Part shown: one piece after another, positions 17,110-26,365 of the stretch
How positions within the stretch are numbered: position 1 is the first letter of the stretch
How the letters are laid out: each line of letters begins with the position of its first letter
Assembly (NCBI GenBank): GCA_963839175.1
Contig: CAWIUB010000013.1
Span: forward strand, 1-64,000
DNA length: 64,000 nt
Origin: CAWIUB01 sp963839175
GTDB taxonomy: Bacteria > Actinomycetota > Actinomycetes > Mycobacteriales > Jatrophihabitantaceae
Direction of reading: 5' to 3'
The notes under the pieces: generated by a model
Seen by the model: the letters and a program-made list of their open reading frames with translations, nothing else
Databases searched by the model: none
Told to the model about the DNA's origin: nothing
Made by a program: the position numbers and the translations under genes

Positions 17110-19172
17110 GTGCGGCGGGTGAGCGTTGTCACCCGGGTGGCGAAGCGGCTGATCATCGGCAGCCCGGTCCGCTCGGATCGCGTCGGCCACACGCTGCTTC
17201 CCAAACGCCTGGCACTGCCGATCTTCGCCAGCGACGCGTTGTCGAGTGTCGCGTACGCCACGCAGGAGATCCTGCTGGTGCTGACGATCGGCGGTACGGC
17301 GTTCCTGTACTTGGCTCCGTGGGTGGCGGCCGCGGTCATCCTGCTGATGACAGTCGTCGTCGCGTCCTACCGGCAGCTGGTGGTCGCCTACCCAACCGGC
17401 GGCGGGGACTACGAGGTGGCAAGCCGGAACATCGGCCGATCAGGCTGGAGTGGTGGTGGCGAGCGCCCTGCTCGTCGACTACGTGATGACCGTAGCGGTG
17501 TCGGTCTCCGCCGGTGTCGACAACATCATCTCCGCGGCGCCCTCGCTGCACGCATCACGGGTCCCGATGGCGATCGTGTTCGTCGTCGTGCTCGCCGCGG
17601 TGAACCTGCGTGGCATTCGGGAGGCGGGTCTGACGTTCGCCGCTCCGACCTATCTATTCGCGACCGGGGTGTTCGTGATGGTCGCAACCGGGCTCTTCCG
17701 GACCATTATGGGAGACGCTCCGGTGGCCGAGAGCGCCCACTACGGCGTGCGGGTGCACCCGGGGTACGGCTCGCTGGGCTTGCTCGCGCTCGGCTTCGTC
17801 GCGCTGCGTGCGTTCTCGTCGGGCTGCACGGCGCTGACCGGAGTGGAGGCGATCGCCAACGGGGTGCCGGCCCTGCGACCGCCCAAGGCCCGCAACGCCC
17901 AGGTCACCCTGCTGATGATGGGGGTGATCGCCACCAGCATGTTCGCGGGCATCACGGCGCTCGCGCTGATCTCGAAGGTGCGTGTCGCCGAGCAAACCTG
18001 CGATCTGTCGGGCGTCGCCGACTGCGCGCATGCAGCCGCAGCGCACGGTCATCGCGCAGGTCGCCTCTGCCGTGTTCGGCGGGTCGAGTTCGGTCGGGTT
18101 CTTCTACGTCCAGGCGACGACCGCGTTGATCCTGGTGCTCGCCGCGAACACCGCGTTCAACGGCTTCCCGATGCTGGGCGCGATCCTCGCCCAGGACAAG
18201 AACCTGCCCCGGCAGCTCTACACGCGTGGTGACCGGCTGGCCTACAGCAACGGCATCCTGATGCTGGCGATCGCCGCCGCGCTGCTCATTTTCATCTACG
18301 GCGCGAATGTCACCCGGCTCATTCAGCTCTACATCATCGGGGTGTTCACGTCGTTCACGCTGGGCCAGATCGGCATGGTGCGGCACTGGAACCGGACGCT
18401 GCGCACCGAACGCGACTCGGTCGTTCGACGGCGGATCTTCCGGTCGCGGGCCATCAACGCAACCGGAGCGACCATGTCCGGTCTGGTGCTGGTCATCGTC
18501 ATCGTCACCAAATTCACCAAGGGCGCCTACCTCGTGCTGATCGCCATGCCGATCCTGTACCTGGTCATGCGCGCCATCCACCGGCACTACACCCGGGTCG
18601 GCGAGGAGCTGGTCCCGGAAGGGCCGGGCCTGCTGCTTCCCGCGCGCAACCACGTCGTCGTCCTCGTCTCCAAAGTACACAAGCCGACCTTGCGGGCGCT
18701 CGCCTACGCGCGCGCCACTCGCCCGGACACACTTACCGCTCTGACGGTGAATGTCGACGACACGGAGACTCGTGCGCTGCTCGCCGAGTGGGAGAAGCAC
18801 AACCTGCCGGTGAAGCTCACCGTGCTCGAGTCGCCTTTTCGCGAGGTGACGACGCCGGTCGTCGAGTACGTGCGGCAGTTGCGCCGCAACCGGCCGGGGG
18901 ACGTGGTCACCGTCTTCGTTCCCGAGTACGTCGTCGGGCACTGGTGGGAGCATCTGCTGCACAACCAGTCCGCGTTGCGGCTGAAAACCCGGCTGCGGTT
19001 CCAGCCCGGGGTCATGGTCACCAGCGTGCCGTGGCAGCTGGCGTCGTCGCAGCTGCGGGTCGAGTCCGAGGCGCATGCGGACGAACCCGTGCGGTCCCCG
19101 GTAGGCATGGTGCACGAACTGCGCGAGACACGCCGAGAGGTGCAGCGAACCGGGGCCAGTCGGGACGACTGA
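17110..19172 (+). pseudogene. APC-family amino acid permease (two frameshifts)
   Basis: This large amino-acid permease-like protein is the homologue by position of Rv2690c. Piece 1 starts at the GTG at 17110 (alternative GTG 17119): LPKRLALPIFASDALSSVAYATQEIL and several helices to about 17440. Piece 2 (about 17450-18030) has GVVVASALLVDYVMTVAVSVSAGVDN and the helices beyond. Piece 3 (about 18035-19172) has RTVIAQVASAVFGG, AANTAFNGFPMLGAILAQD, and a soluble C-terminal domain (HVVVLVSKVHKPTLRALAYAR). The frames join if bases are restored near 17440 and 18030, with no other damage. So the gene is either recently broken or intact with two sequence errors. Confidence 0.87.
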
Positions 19173-19239
19173 CAAGCGCGCAGCAGAACCCGCCATGTCG
19201 AATGCGTGGCGCTGTTGCCTCCCTCGGATGCGGACGCCG

Positions 19240-19245
19240 TAGGCT
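19240..19245 (+). promoter_or_regulatory. -10 box for leaderless dxs
   Basis: TAGGCT, 8 nt, then the GTG at 19254. Confidence 0.5.
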
Positions 19246-19253
19246 TTCGGCCT

Positions 19254-21218
19254 GTGAGTCGACTGCTGGAACGGATCACGTCTCCTGCGGATCTGCGTGC
19301 GCTGACCGCCGAGGAGCTTGCCCTGCTCGGCGCCGAGATCCGTGACCTGCTCGTTCAGACCGTGTCGAAAACCGGGGGCCATCTCGGCCCCAACCTGGGT
19401 GTCGTGGAGCTGACCATCGCCCTGCACCGGGTGTTCGATTCGCCCACCGAGCCGATCCTGTGGGACGTGGGTCATCAGGCCTACGTCCACAAGATCCTCA
19501 CCGGGCGGGCCGAACAGATGTCGACGTTGCGCCAAACGGGCGGCATCTCCGGTTACCCAGCGCGTGCCGAAAGCGAGCACGACTGGATCGAGAACTCGCA
19601 CGCATCCACGGCGCTGTCCTACGCCGACGGCATGGCCAAGGCCTTCGACGTGCGCGGTGAGCGTCGGCCGGTCGTGGCCGTCGTCGGTGACGGGGCGCTC
19701 ACCGGCGGCATGTGCTGGGAGGCGCTGAACAACATCGCCGGTGCGGACCGTCCGGTGGTGATCGTGATCAACGACAACGGGCGTTCGTATGCGCCAACGA
19801 TTGGCGGATTCGCCGATCACCTCGCGGGCCTGCGGCTGCGACCTGGGTACGAGCGCATGCTCGACACGGTCAAGGAAAACCTGCCACGGGTCCCGGTGGT
19901 CGGCACGCCGTTGTACGAGGCGCTGCACGGCATGAAGCGGGGCGTGAAGGATCTGCTGGCCCCGCAGGGCATGTTCGAAGACCTCGGGCTGAAGTACCTC
20001 GGCCCGGTCGACGGCCACGACCGTGCCGCGCTCGAGACCGCCCTCGCCCTCGCCCGCCACTTCGACGGTCCAATCATCGTGCACTGCGTTACTCGCAAGG
20101 GCTTCGGCTATGCCCCCGCAGAGAACGACGAAGCCGACCAGATGCACCAGTCGCGGGGCTTCGACCCGCACACCGGGCAGGCCGTCGTCTCGACCGGCAA
20201 GCAGTGGACCACTGCGTTCTCCGACGAGATCGTGCGGATCGGTGAGGAGCGCGACGACGTCGTGGCCATCACCGCCGCCATGTGCGAGCCCACTGGGCTG
20301 GGCGAGTTCAGGCGCCGCTTCCCGAACCGATTCTTCGACGTGGGCATCGCCGAGCAGCACGCCGTGACCTCCGCAGCGGGCCTCGCGTCGGGTGGGCTGC
20401 ATCCGGTGGTCGCGGTCTACGCGACGTTCCTCAACCGCGCATTCGACCAGTTACTGCTCGACGTGGCACTCCACCGGCTGCCGGTGACGGTCGTGCTCGA
20501 CCGGGCCGGCTTGACCGGCGACGACGGCCCCAGCCACAACGGTATGTGGGATCTGGCACTGCTCGGTGTGGTGCCCGGCATCCGGCTCGCCGCGCCGCGT
20601 GACGAGGCGACCCTGCGAGCAGCCTTGAGCGAAGCCGTCGACTGGGCCGACGGGCCCACGGTGCTGCGCTTCCCCAAGACGCCGATGGGGGAGCACATCG
20701 CCCCGCTGCGGGCGGTCGGTGGCGTCGACGTGCTGGAGGAGCCGGACCCGTCCGGTCCCGTCGACGTGCTGGTCGTCGCAATGGGCGCGCTGGCAGCCGA
20801 CGCCTTGGAGGCCGCCGCCGCCGCGCGCCGGGCGGGGTTCTCGGTCCGCGTGGTCGACCCGCGCTGGGTGATCCCCGTCGACCCTGCGCTGATCGAGCTG
20901 GCCAGCCAAGCCGCGCTCGTCGTCAGCGTGGAGGACGGCGTGGCTGTCGGCGGCGCCGGCTCGCGGCTCAGCCAGGCAGTTCGCGCAGCCGGCGTCGACG
21001 TGCCCACACGGGAGATCGGTGTGCCGACCGAGTTCCTCGCACACGGCAAGGTGCCGGAGGTTCGTGCCACCATTGGTCTGACGGCGCACGACATCGGCCG
21101 CCGAATCGTCGAATGGGCAGCGCTGGTTCTCGGCACCGACGCAGCAGACACCGTGGAACTGCCCGTGCAGCACAGATCGGATCACAGCGACAGCGAGACA
21201 TATCGGGGGGACGACTAA
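19254..21218 (+). CDS. dxs: 1-deoxy-D-xylulose-5-phosphate synthase
   Basis: Dxs joins pyruvate and glyceraldehyde 3-phosphate to DXP, first step of the MEP isoprenoid route and also a source of thiamine thiazole. Its 654 aa fit the family. Visible: GGHLGPNLGVVELTIALH, DVGHQAYVHKILTGR, the TPP/Mg motif GDGALTGGMCWEALNN (about residues 145-160), the Glu in DVGIAEQHAVTSAAGLA, and DRAGLTGDDGPSHNGMWDL in the Pyr domain. I chose the GTG at 19254 because similarity starts there and a TAGGCT lies 8 nt upstream. The stop overlaps the ATG of a response regulator (TAATG). Confidence 0.96.
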   Translation: MSRLLERITSPADLRALTAEELALLGAEIRDLLVQTVSKTGGHLGPNLGVVELTIALHRVFDSPTEPILWDVGHQAYVHKILTGRAEQMSTLRQTGGISGYPARAESEHDWIENSHASTALSYADGMAKAFDVRGERRPVVAVVGDGALTGGMCWEALNNIAGADRPVVIVINDNGRSYAPTIGGFADHLAGLRLRPGYERMLDTVKENLPRVPVVGTPLYEALHGMKRGVKDLLAPQGMFEDLGLKYLGPVDGHDRAALETALALARHFDGPIIVHCVTRKGFGYAPAENDEADQMHQSRGFDPHTGQAVVSTGKQWTTAFSDEIVRIGEERDDVVAITAAMCEPTGLGEFRRRFPNRFFDVGIAEQHAVTSAAGLASGGLHPVVAVYATFLNRAFDQLLLDVALHRLPVTVVLDRAGLTGDDGPSHNGMWDLALLGVVPGIRLAAPRDEATLRAALSEAVDWADGPTVLRFPKTPMGEHIAPLRAVGGVDVLEEPDPSGPVDVLVVAMGALAADALEAAAAARRAGFSVRVVDPRWVIPVDPALIELASQAALVVSVEDGVAVGGAGSRLSQAVRAAGVDVPTREIGVPTEFLAHGKVPEVRATIGLTAHDIGRRIVEWAALVLGTDAADTVELPVQHRSDHSDSETYRGDD

Positions 21219-21913
21219 TGCGCATACTCGTCGTCGAGGACGAGGCTCAGCTGGCCGACGCGGTTGCGCGCGGACTGCGCCGCGAAGGGATGGCCGTCGA
21301 CGTCGCCTACGACGGTGACGACGGGTACCGCAAGGCGGCGCTGACCCGTTACGACGTCATCGTGCTCGACCGGGACCTGCCCGGCATCTCCGGCGACGAC
21401 ATCTGCCGGCGGCTATCCGAGGAGGGGCTGCTCACCCGGGTCATGATGCTGACAGCGAGCGGAACCGTCGAGGACAAGGTCGCCGGCCTCGCATTGGGCG
21501 CCGACGACTACCTGGCCAAGCCGTTCGCGTTCGCTGAGCTTGTGGCACGGGTCCGGGCGCTCGGCCGGCGCACCACCCCGGCAGCGCCGCCGGTGCTCGT
21601 CGCGGGCGACATCGAGCTGGACTCCGCGCGGCACACCGTCATGCGGGGTGGCGAGCCGGTAGAGCTGACACGCAAGGAGTTCGGGGTCCTCGAGACGTTG
21701 CTCATGGCGCAAGGCGCCGTCGTCAGCAGCGAGGAGCTGCTGGACCGGGTGTGGGACGAGAACGCCGATCCGTTCACCACGACCGTGCGCGTCACGATGA
21801 TGACGCTGCGCCGCAAGCTGGGCGAACCCCCGATCATCGACACGGTGGTTGGGTCCGGCTACCGCATCGAACCGAGCGACGCGACCGACTCGGAGGTCGA
21901 ATCGGTCCAGTGA
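21218..21913 (+). CDS. OmpR-family response regulator
   Basis: This 231 aa DNA-binding regulator has an N-terminal receiver with acidic ED pocket (VVEDEAQ), phospho-acceptor Asp51 in VIVLDRDLPG, Thr in MLTASG, and Lys in DDYLAKPFAFAEL; then a winged helix with LTRKEFGVLETLL and TTTVRVTMMTLRRKLG ending in VGSGYRIE. The ATG overlaps the dxs TAA by one base and has a GGGGGG upstream, so it is likely made from the dxs transcript. The kinase follows with an overlap. It is not KdpE by context: it has its own cognate kinase. Confidence 0.93.
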   Translation: MRILVVEDEAQLADAVARGLRREGMAVDVAYDGDDGYRKAALTRYDVIVLDRDLPGISGDDICRRLSEEGLLTRVMMLTASGTVEDKVAGLALGADDYLAKPFAFAELVARVRALGRRTTPAAPPVLVAGDIELDSARHTVMRGGEPVELTRKEFGVLETLLMAQGAVVSSEELLDRVWDENADPFTTTVRVTMMTLRRKLGEPPIIDTVVGSGYRIEPSDATDSEVESVQ

Positions 21914-23160
21914 GGCTTTTCCGCCCGACGCTGCGGATCCGGATGGCGCTGCTGTACGGCGGATTGGTCCTGCTCGTCGGCATTTCGCTATTGCTGATCT
22001 CCCTGGTCCTGCTGGACCGCTCGGTGCCCCAGTCGCCGATCTACCGCAACCTGCAGGGCACCGTGACGGTGCGTGACTCCACCCGCTCGGTGTATTCCGG
22101 CACGGCGGACGGGCTGCTTCGGCAGGCCCGGCAGCAGGCGCGTGACTATCTACTGCACAACGGGCTGATCTATTTCGCGATCATCGTGGTGGTCGCTACC
22201 CTGGGCGGCTACCTGTTGGCCAAGTCCGCGTTGCGGCCGATCGCCAAGGTGACGCGGACGGCTCAGCAGCTGTCCACCGAGACCCTGAACCAGCGCATCG
22301 CGCTCGGTGGGCCGGACGACGAGCTGCGCGAGCTCGCCGACACGTTCGACGAGATGCTTGCCCGGCTGGACGCCGCGTTCGACAGCCAGCGGCTGTTCGT
22401 CGCTAACGCCAGCCACGAACTGCGCACGCCGCTGTCTGTCATCAGCACCGAGCTGGACGTGACCCTCGCCGACCCGGACGCGTCGGCGGACGAGCTGCGC
22501 CGGATGGGCGAGGTCGCCAAAGGCGCGACCGAACGAGCACAGCGCCTGGTGGGCTCGCTGCTGACGCTGGCCCGGCTGCAGGCCGGTGTCCGGGGCGAGC
22601 TGGAGATCAACGACCCGGTCGATCTCGCCTCGCTCGTGCCGAGCACCATGTCGGCAGTGTCGGCCGAGGCGGCCGACCGGTCGATTTCGATCGAGCACGA
22701 GCTCGCCCCAGCCCGCACACTCGGCGATCCGCGGCTGCTGGAGCGGCTGGTCGGCAACCTCGTCGAGAATGCCGTGCGGCACAACGTGCCGTCAGGATGG
22801 CTGCGCATCACATCCGGCGAGAGCGCCGACCGTGCCTGGCTGCACGTGGCGAACGGCGGACAGGTCATCCCGCCGGCCGAGGTGGTGTCGCTGTTCGAGG
22901 CGTTCCGCCGCGGCGGAACCAGGGTTCGCACGGCCAGCCGAGGCGCCGGGCTGGGCCTGTCGATCGTGCGGCTGATCGTCGACGCGCACCATGGCAAGCT
23001 GCAGGCCGCGGCGCCGCCCTTCGGGGGGCTGGCCATCCGCATCGAGCTGCCGAGCCCACCCCAGGTCCGCGAAGCCCGGCGGTTGATGGCGGACGATCGT
23101 CACGCCGAACGAGCCAACTCCGTCGCCGCCTCGGCGAACTCGGCTGCCGACGGCGAGTGA
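21910..23160 (+). CDS. Membrane sensor histidine kinase
   Basis: This 416 aa partner of the preceding regulator starts at a GTG (21910) that overlaps the regulator stop by 4 nt (GTGA). Two membrane helices (about residues 11-35 and 80-100) flank a short external sensor of about 45 residues. A HAMP segment follows (KSALRPIAKVTRTAQQLS), then HisKA with the phospho-His near 169 (NASHELRTPLSVI) and HATPase with LVENAVRHN and GAGLGLSIVRLIV. The tail after residue 385 is low complexity (ASANSAADGE). The small sensor gives no clue to the ligand. Transcription with dxs is likely. Confidence 0.92.
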   Translation: MRLFRPTLRIRMALLYGGLVLLVGISLLLISLVLLDRSVPQSPIYRNLQGTVTVRDSTRSVYSGTADGLLRQARQQARDYLLHNGLIYFAIIVVVATLGGYLLAKSALRPIAKVTRTAQQLSTETLNQRIALGGPDDELRELADTFDEMLARLDAAFDSQRLFVANASHELRTPLSVISTELDVTLADPDASADELRRMGEVAKGATERAQRLVGSLLTLARLQAGVRGELEINDPVDLASLVPSTMSAVSAEAADRSISIEHELAPARTLGDPRLLERLVGNLVENAVRHNVPSGWLRITSGESADRAWLHVANGGQVIPPAEVVSLFEAFRRGGTRVRTASRGAGLGLSIVRLIVDAHHGKLQAAAPPFGGLAIRIELPSPPQVREARRLMADDRHAERANSVAASANSAADGE

Positions 23161-23179
23161 GGTCGGCATCGGCCGCGGG

Positions 23180-24376
23180 TCAGCGAAGCGCGGCGGCGAG
23201 CGCAGCGGCGGTCAACTCGATCTGCCACGGGCGTGCGCCGTAGTCGCGCAGGGCGTCGCGCACGGCGCCCTCCTCGGGCGGCTGCGGTGGCTGCCAGGCC
23301 AACCGGCGAACCACATCCGAGGCGAGCAGGTTCTGCGCCAGAACATTGTGCTGCGCCGCCAAGGTAGCCACGACGCGTCTGCTGCGCGCAAGGCGGCCCG
23401 CGGCATCGGGGTTGCGGTCCTTCCAGCGGGCGGTGGGCGGCAGCGCGTCCGGGGTGTGCCGGGCCAGCGGGAGGTCGGCTTCTGGCAACCCGCGAGCGGC
23501 CTCGATGGCGCCGAACCAGCGGGCGAGCTCGCGGCGTTGGCGCGGCCCGCCGAATCCGGGCAGCTTCGCCAGGTCGGCCGGTCCAGCCGGGTTCTGCCGC
23601 GCGGCGGCCACGATGGCCGCGTCAGGCAGAATCCGTCCCGGAGCGATGTCACGGCGCGCCGCGAGCCGGTCACGGGAGTACCACAGCTCCCGCACCATGG
23701 CCAGCTGGCGCCGGGTCCGCAGGTGGTGGATGCCCGAGGTGCGCCGCCACGGATCCTGCCTGGGCGGGGGAGCGGGCGCGATGCGGACCGCCTCGAACTC
23801 CTGGACCGCCCACGGCAACTTTCCGGCTGCGTCCAGTTGGGCAGCTAGGACGTCGCGGAGCGCGCCAAGCAGCTCGACATCCAGGGCGGCGTAGACCAGC
23901 CAGTCGTGCGGCAGCGGCCGGGTGCTCCAGTCCGCTGCCGAATGCCCCTTCTCCAGCCGGACGCCGAGGTGCTGCTCGACCATCGTGCCTAGGGCGACTC
24001 GCTCCTCGCCGAGCAGGCGTCCGGCGAGCTCGGTGTCGAACAGCCGGGCGGGCGCCAGTTCGACCTCGGCCAGGCAGGGCAGGTCTTGATTGGCAGCATG
24101 CAAGATCCACTCGGCGGCGCCGATAGCCTCGTTGACCGACTGCAGGTCGGGCAGCTCGATTGGGTCGATCAGGACGGTGCCGGCGCCCTCGCGGCGTAGC
24201 TGTACGAGGTAGGCCCGCTGGCTGTAGCGGTAGCCGGAGGCGCGTTCCGCATCGATCGCCACCGGGCCCGAGCCGCCGGCCAGGCGTTCCACGACCCGGG
24301 CGAGTTCGCCCGCGGTCGTGATCGGATCGGGCACCCCGTCCGCGGGCTCGCGGAGCACCGCCACGTCATCGCTCAT
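23180..24376 (-). CDS. RNase D-like 3'-5' exonuclease with HRDC domain
   Basis: This 398 aa protein corresponds to M. tuberculosis Rv2681. The DEDDy exonuclease fold is visible: the first acidic motif is VAIDAERASGYRY (about residues 38-50), the second is around HAANQDLPCLAE (about 96-107), and the third is YAALDVELL with Tyr and Asp (about 165-173). An HRDC domain follows (WYSRDRLAARRDIAPGRILPDAAI) and an extra C-terminal helical repeat. The role is probably RNA 3'-end processing; its in vivo substrate is not known to me. It is oriented toward the histidine kinase, with 19 nt between the stops. Confidence 0.88.
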   Translation of the reverse strand: MSDDVAVLREPADGVPDPITTAGELARVVERLAGGSGPVAIDAERASGYRYSQRAYLVQLRREGAGTVLIDPIELPDLQSVNEAIGAAEWILHAANQDLPCLAEVELAPARLFDTELAGRLLGEERVALGTMVEQHLGVRLEKGHSAADWSTRPLPHDWLVYAALDVELLGALRDVLAAQLDAAGKLPWAVQEFEAVRIAPAPPPRQDPWRRTSGIHHLRTRRQLAMVRELWYSRDRLAARRDIAPGRILPDAAIVAAARQNPAGPADLAKLPGFGGPRQRRELARWFGAIEAARGLPEADLPLARHTPDALPPTARWKDRNPDAAGRLARSRRVVATLAAQHNVLAQNLLASDVVRRLAWQPPQPPEEGAVRDALRDYGARPWQIELTAAALAAALR

Positions 24377-24397
24377 GGCCGTTCTAGCTTCGCTCGC

Positions 24398-25024
24398 TCA
24401 CGAGCCTGGCTTGAGGATCGTCACTCCCTCGGGCGGCAGGCCGGCGGCGGCGCAGAGCAGGTCCAGGAAGGCCAGCAGGTGCGGGCCGATGTCGTCGGTG
24501 CGCGCCGTCCACGACCCGCGCAGTTCGAGCGCGACCGACGTGCGGGGGCCGTGCAGGTCGCCGAAGCGGGTCGAGGTGGTCTGGGTGACCGTGCCGCCCG
24601 CCGCCGTATGGTCGGCGGCGCGTTCGGTGAGCGCGTCGACGAGCCAGCTCCAGCCGACCGCCGGCAGCAGCGGATCGCCGGCCATCTCGGGTTCCAGATC
24701 GGCGGTGGCGAAGGCGACGAGGCGGAGCACACCGTCCCACGCCTCGACCCCGTCCGGGTCGTACAACAGCACCAGCCGCCCGGTGGCGAGCTCATCGCCG
24801 TCCGGGCCGTGGACGTCGGCAGACACCGCGTACGTCCAGGGCGCGAGCCGCTGCGGCGGGCGGATCGACTCGAGGCGCACCTCCGGTCGCGCCGTCGCGT
24901 GCCGCATACTCTCCACGGCGCGACGGAAGGTGGCGGGCGCAGACTGCGGTACGTCATCGGGAGACCCGTTCGGTGGCGGCGGCTCGGCCATGGGGTCGGC
25001 GGAACGGGCGGGGGTCAGGCTCAC
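24398..25024 (-). CDS. DUF3000 protein
   Basis: This 208 aa actinobacterial protein of unknown function belongs to DUF3000 (Rv2680-like). Family blocks: ATFRRAVESMRHATARPEV, RLAPWTYAVSADVHGPDGDE, GRLVLLYDPDGVEAWDGVLR and GWSWLVDALTERA. Acidic and soluble, no catalytic motif seen. I chose the GTG at 25024 because the length fits the family and a GGAG lies about 13 nt upstream; an ATG at 24991 is the alternative. It lies between a small Zn-ribbon gene and the RNase D-like gene, all on the minus strand, so probably one operon. Confidence 0.85.
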   Translation of the reverse strand: MSLTPARSADPMAEPPPPNGSPDDVPQSAPATFRRAVESMRHATARPEVRLESIRPPQRLAPWTYAVSADVHGPDGDELATGRLVLLYDPDGVEAWDGVLRLVAFATADLEPEMAGDPLLPAVGWSWLVDALTERAADHTAAGGTVTQTTSTRFGDLHGPRTSVALELRGSWTARTDDIGPHLLAFLDLLCAAAGLPPEGVTILKPGS

Positions 25025-25044
25025 GGTCGTTGCGCGTCTCCGGC

Positions 25045-25236
25045 TCAGGCTGCGTGCGGGACGCCGGGCCGCCGGGTGCTGATCACCGGCGGGTCGAGGA
25101 ACAGGGCCGACCCGCAGCGCGCGCACACTCGATCCGGGCACTGCGCGCCGTGCCCGTCCGGGCAGTCCGGGACCTCGAGCAGCTGGGGTCCACCGCACAT
25201 CAGGCAGTTGCCGTAGCTCTCGTCAAGCGCGCGCAT
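25045..25236 (-). CDS. Small zinc-ribbon protein
   Basis: This 63 aa protein starts MRALDESYGNCLMCGGPQL and has two CxxC pairs (NCLMCGG near residue 11, VCARCGS near 37) with further Cys/His (DCPDGHGAQCPD) between, so a small zinc ribbon is likely. The start is certain: AAGGAGG sits 5 nt before the ATG at 25236. It is divergent from hemE (91 nt to the hemE start) and 20 nt upstream of the DUF3000 gene. Similar unnamed proteins occur next to DUF3000 genes in actinobacteria. Function unknown. Confidence 0.82.
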   Translation of the reverse strand: MRALDESYGNCLMCGGPQLLEVPDCPDGHGAQCPDRVCARCGSALFLDPPVISTRRPGVPHAA

Positions 25237-25241
25237 TGCGG

Positions 25242-25248
25242 CCTCCTT
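25242..25248 (-). promoter_or_regulatory. Strong ribosome binding site for the small zinc-ribbon gene
   Basis: AAGGAGG with a 5-nt spacer fixes the ATG at 25236, in a window where many genes lack any such site. Confidence 0.85.
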
Positions 25249-25330
25249 GACCATTCGTGTTCTCGCCTGCAGGTTTGCACGCTCGCCCGACGGAGTCCCG
25301 CAGGCGCGCCGCGTGCGACGATGAACAGTG

Positions 25331-26365
25331 ATGACAACAGGCATCCCTTTGCCGTCGCCGAGGGACTCGCTGCTCGTCCGCGCGGCGACCGGCCATCCGG
25401 GGCCGCGTCCGCCGGTGTGGTTCATGCGGCAGGCCGGACGCTCGCTGCCCGAGTACCGGGCGGTGCGCGCGGGCAACACCATGCTGCAAGCCTGCCGTAG
25501 CCCGGAGCTGATCACCGAGATCACCCTGCAACCGGTGCGCCGGTACGGCGTGGACGCGGCGATACTGTTCTCCGACATCGTGATCCCCCTGGTGGCCGTC
25601 GGGCTCGGCATCGACATCGTCACTGGGGTAGGCCCGGTCATCGACAAGCCGATTCGGACCTGGGGTGACCTGGACCGGCTGCGGCCTCTCGAGCCTGATG
25701 ACGTCCCGTTCGTGTCCCAGGCCGTCAAGGCACTCGTGACCGAGCTCGGCCCGACGCCGTTGATCGGCTTTGCCGGTGCTCCGTTCACGCTGGCCAGCTA
25801 CCTGGTCGAGGGCGGCCCGTCTCGTGATCACGCCAGGACGAAGGCGCTGATGCAGGGTGACCCGGGTCTGTGGCACGCGCTGCTCGATCGTCTGGCGGCG
25901 ATCGCTGGCGGATTCCTGCGGGTCCAGGTCGAGGCTGGGGTCGCCGCGATCCAGCTGTTCGACTCGTGGGCGGGTGCGCTGTCAGCGGCCGACTACGAGC
26001 ACTTCGTGCTACCGCACAGCACAGCGGTGCTGGCTGGCCTTACGGTCCCACGAATCCATTTCGGGGTCGGGACGGGTGAGCTGCTCGCCCTGATGCGGCA
26101 GGCGGGAGCGGACGTCGTGGGCATTGACTGGCGGGTGCCGCTGGATGAAGCGGCCCGCCGGCTCGGTTCCGGCGCCGTGGTGCAGGGCAACCTGGACCCG
26201 GCACTGCTGCTCGGCGAGTGGCCAGTGATCGACCGAGAGGTCCGCCGGATCGTGGCGGCCGGGCGCTCGACGGACGGGCACATCTTCAACCTCGGCCACG
26301 GGGTGCTGCCCGCGACGGATCCGGACGTGCTGGCCCGGGTAACCGAGTTGGTCCGGTCGCTGTAG
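25331..26365 (+). CDS. hemE: Uroporphyrinogen decarboxylase
   Basis: HemE removes four carboxyl groups from uroporphyrinogen III to give coproporphyrinogen III. The two family signatures are clear: PVWFMRQAGRSLPEYR (about residues 28-43) and GFAGAPFTLASYLVEGG (about 144-160); the active-site Asp is in AAILFSDIVIPL, and the C-terminal GHIFNLGHGVLPATDP is typical. 344 aa. An ATG at 25331 follows a GTG one codon earlier; neither has a clear RBS. First of three overlapping heme genes. Confidence 0.96.
   Translation: MTTGIPLPSPRDSLLVRAATGHPGPRPPVWFMRQAGRSLPEYRAVRAGNTMLQACRSPELITEITLQPVRRYGVDAAILFSDIVIPLVAVGLGIDIVTGVGPVIDKPIRTWGDLDRLRPLEPDDVPFVSQAVKALVTELGPTPLIGFAGAPFTLASYLVEGGPSRDHARTKALMQGDPGLWHALLDRLAAIAGGFLRVQVEAGVAAIQLFDSWAGALSAADYEHFVLPHSTAVLAGLTVPRIHFGVGTGELLALMRQAGADVVGIDWRVPLDEAARRLGSGAVVQGNLDPALLLGEWPVIDREVRRIVAAGRSTDGHIFNLGHGVLPATDPDVLARVTELVRSL

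Noticed and set aside
17952..20402. 816-codon open frame on the minus strand across the permease and dxs
   Set aside because: It mirrors real genes on the other strand, has a composition of Arg, His and Gln repeats typical of GC-rich antisense frames, and no recognisable domain.
21218..21913. The OmpR-type regulator as the missing KdpE
   Set aside because: It overlaps its own kinase gene and sits 14 kb from kdpD; nothing ties it to kdp.
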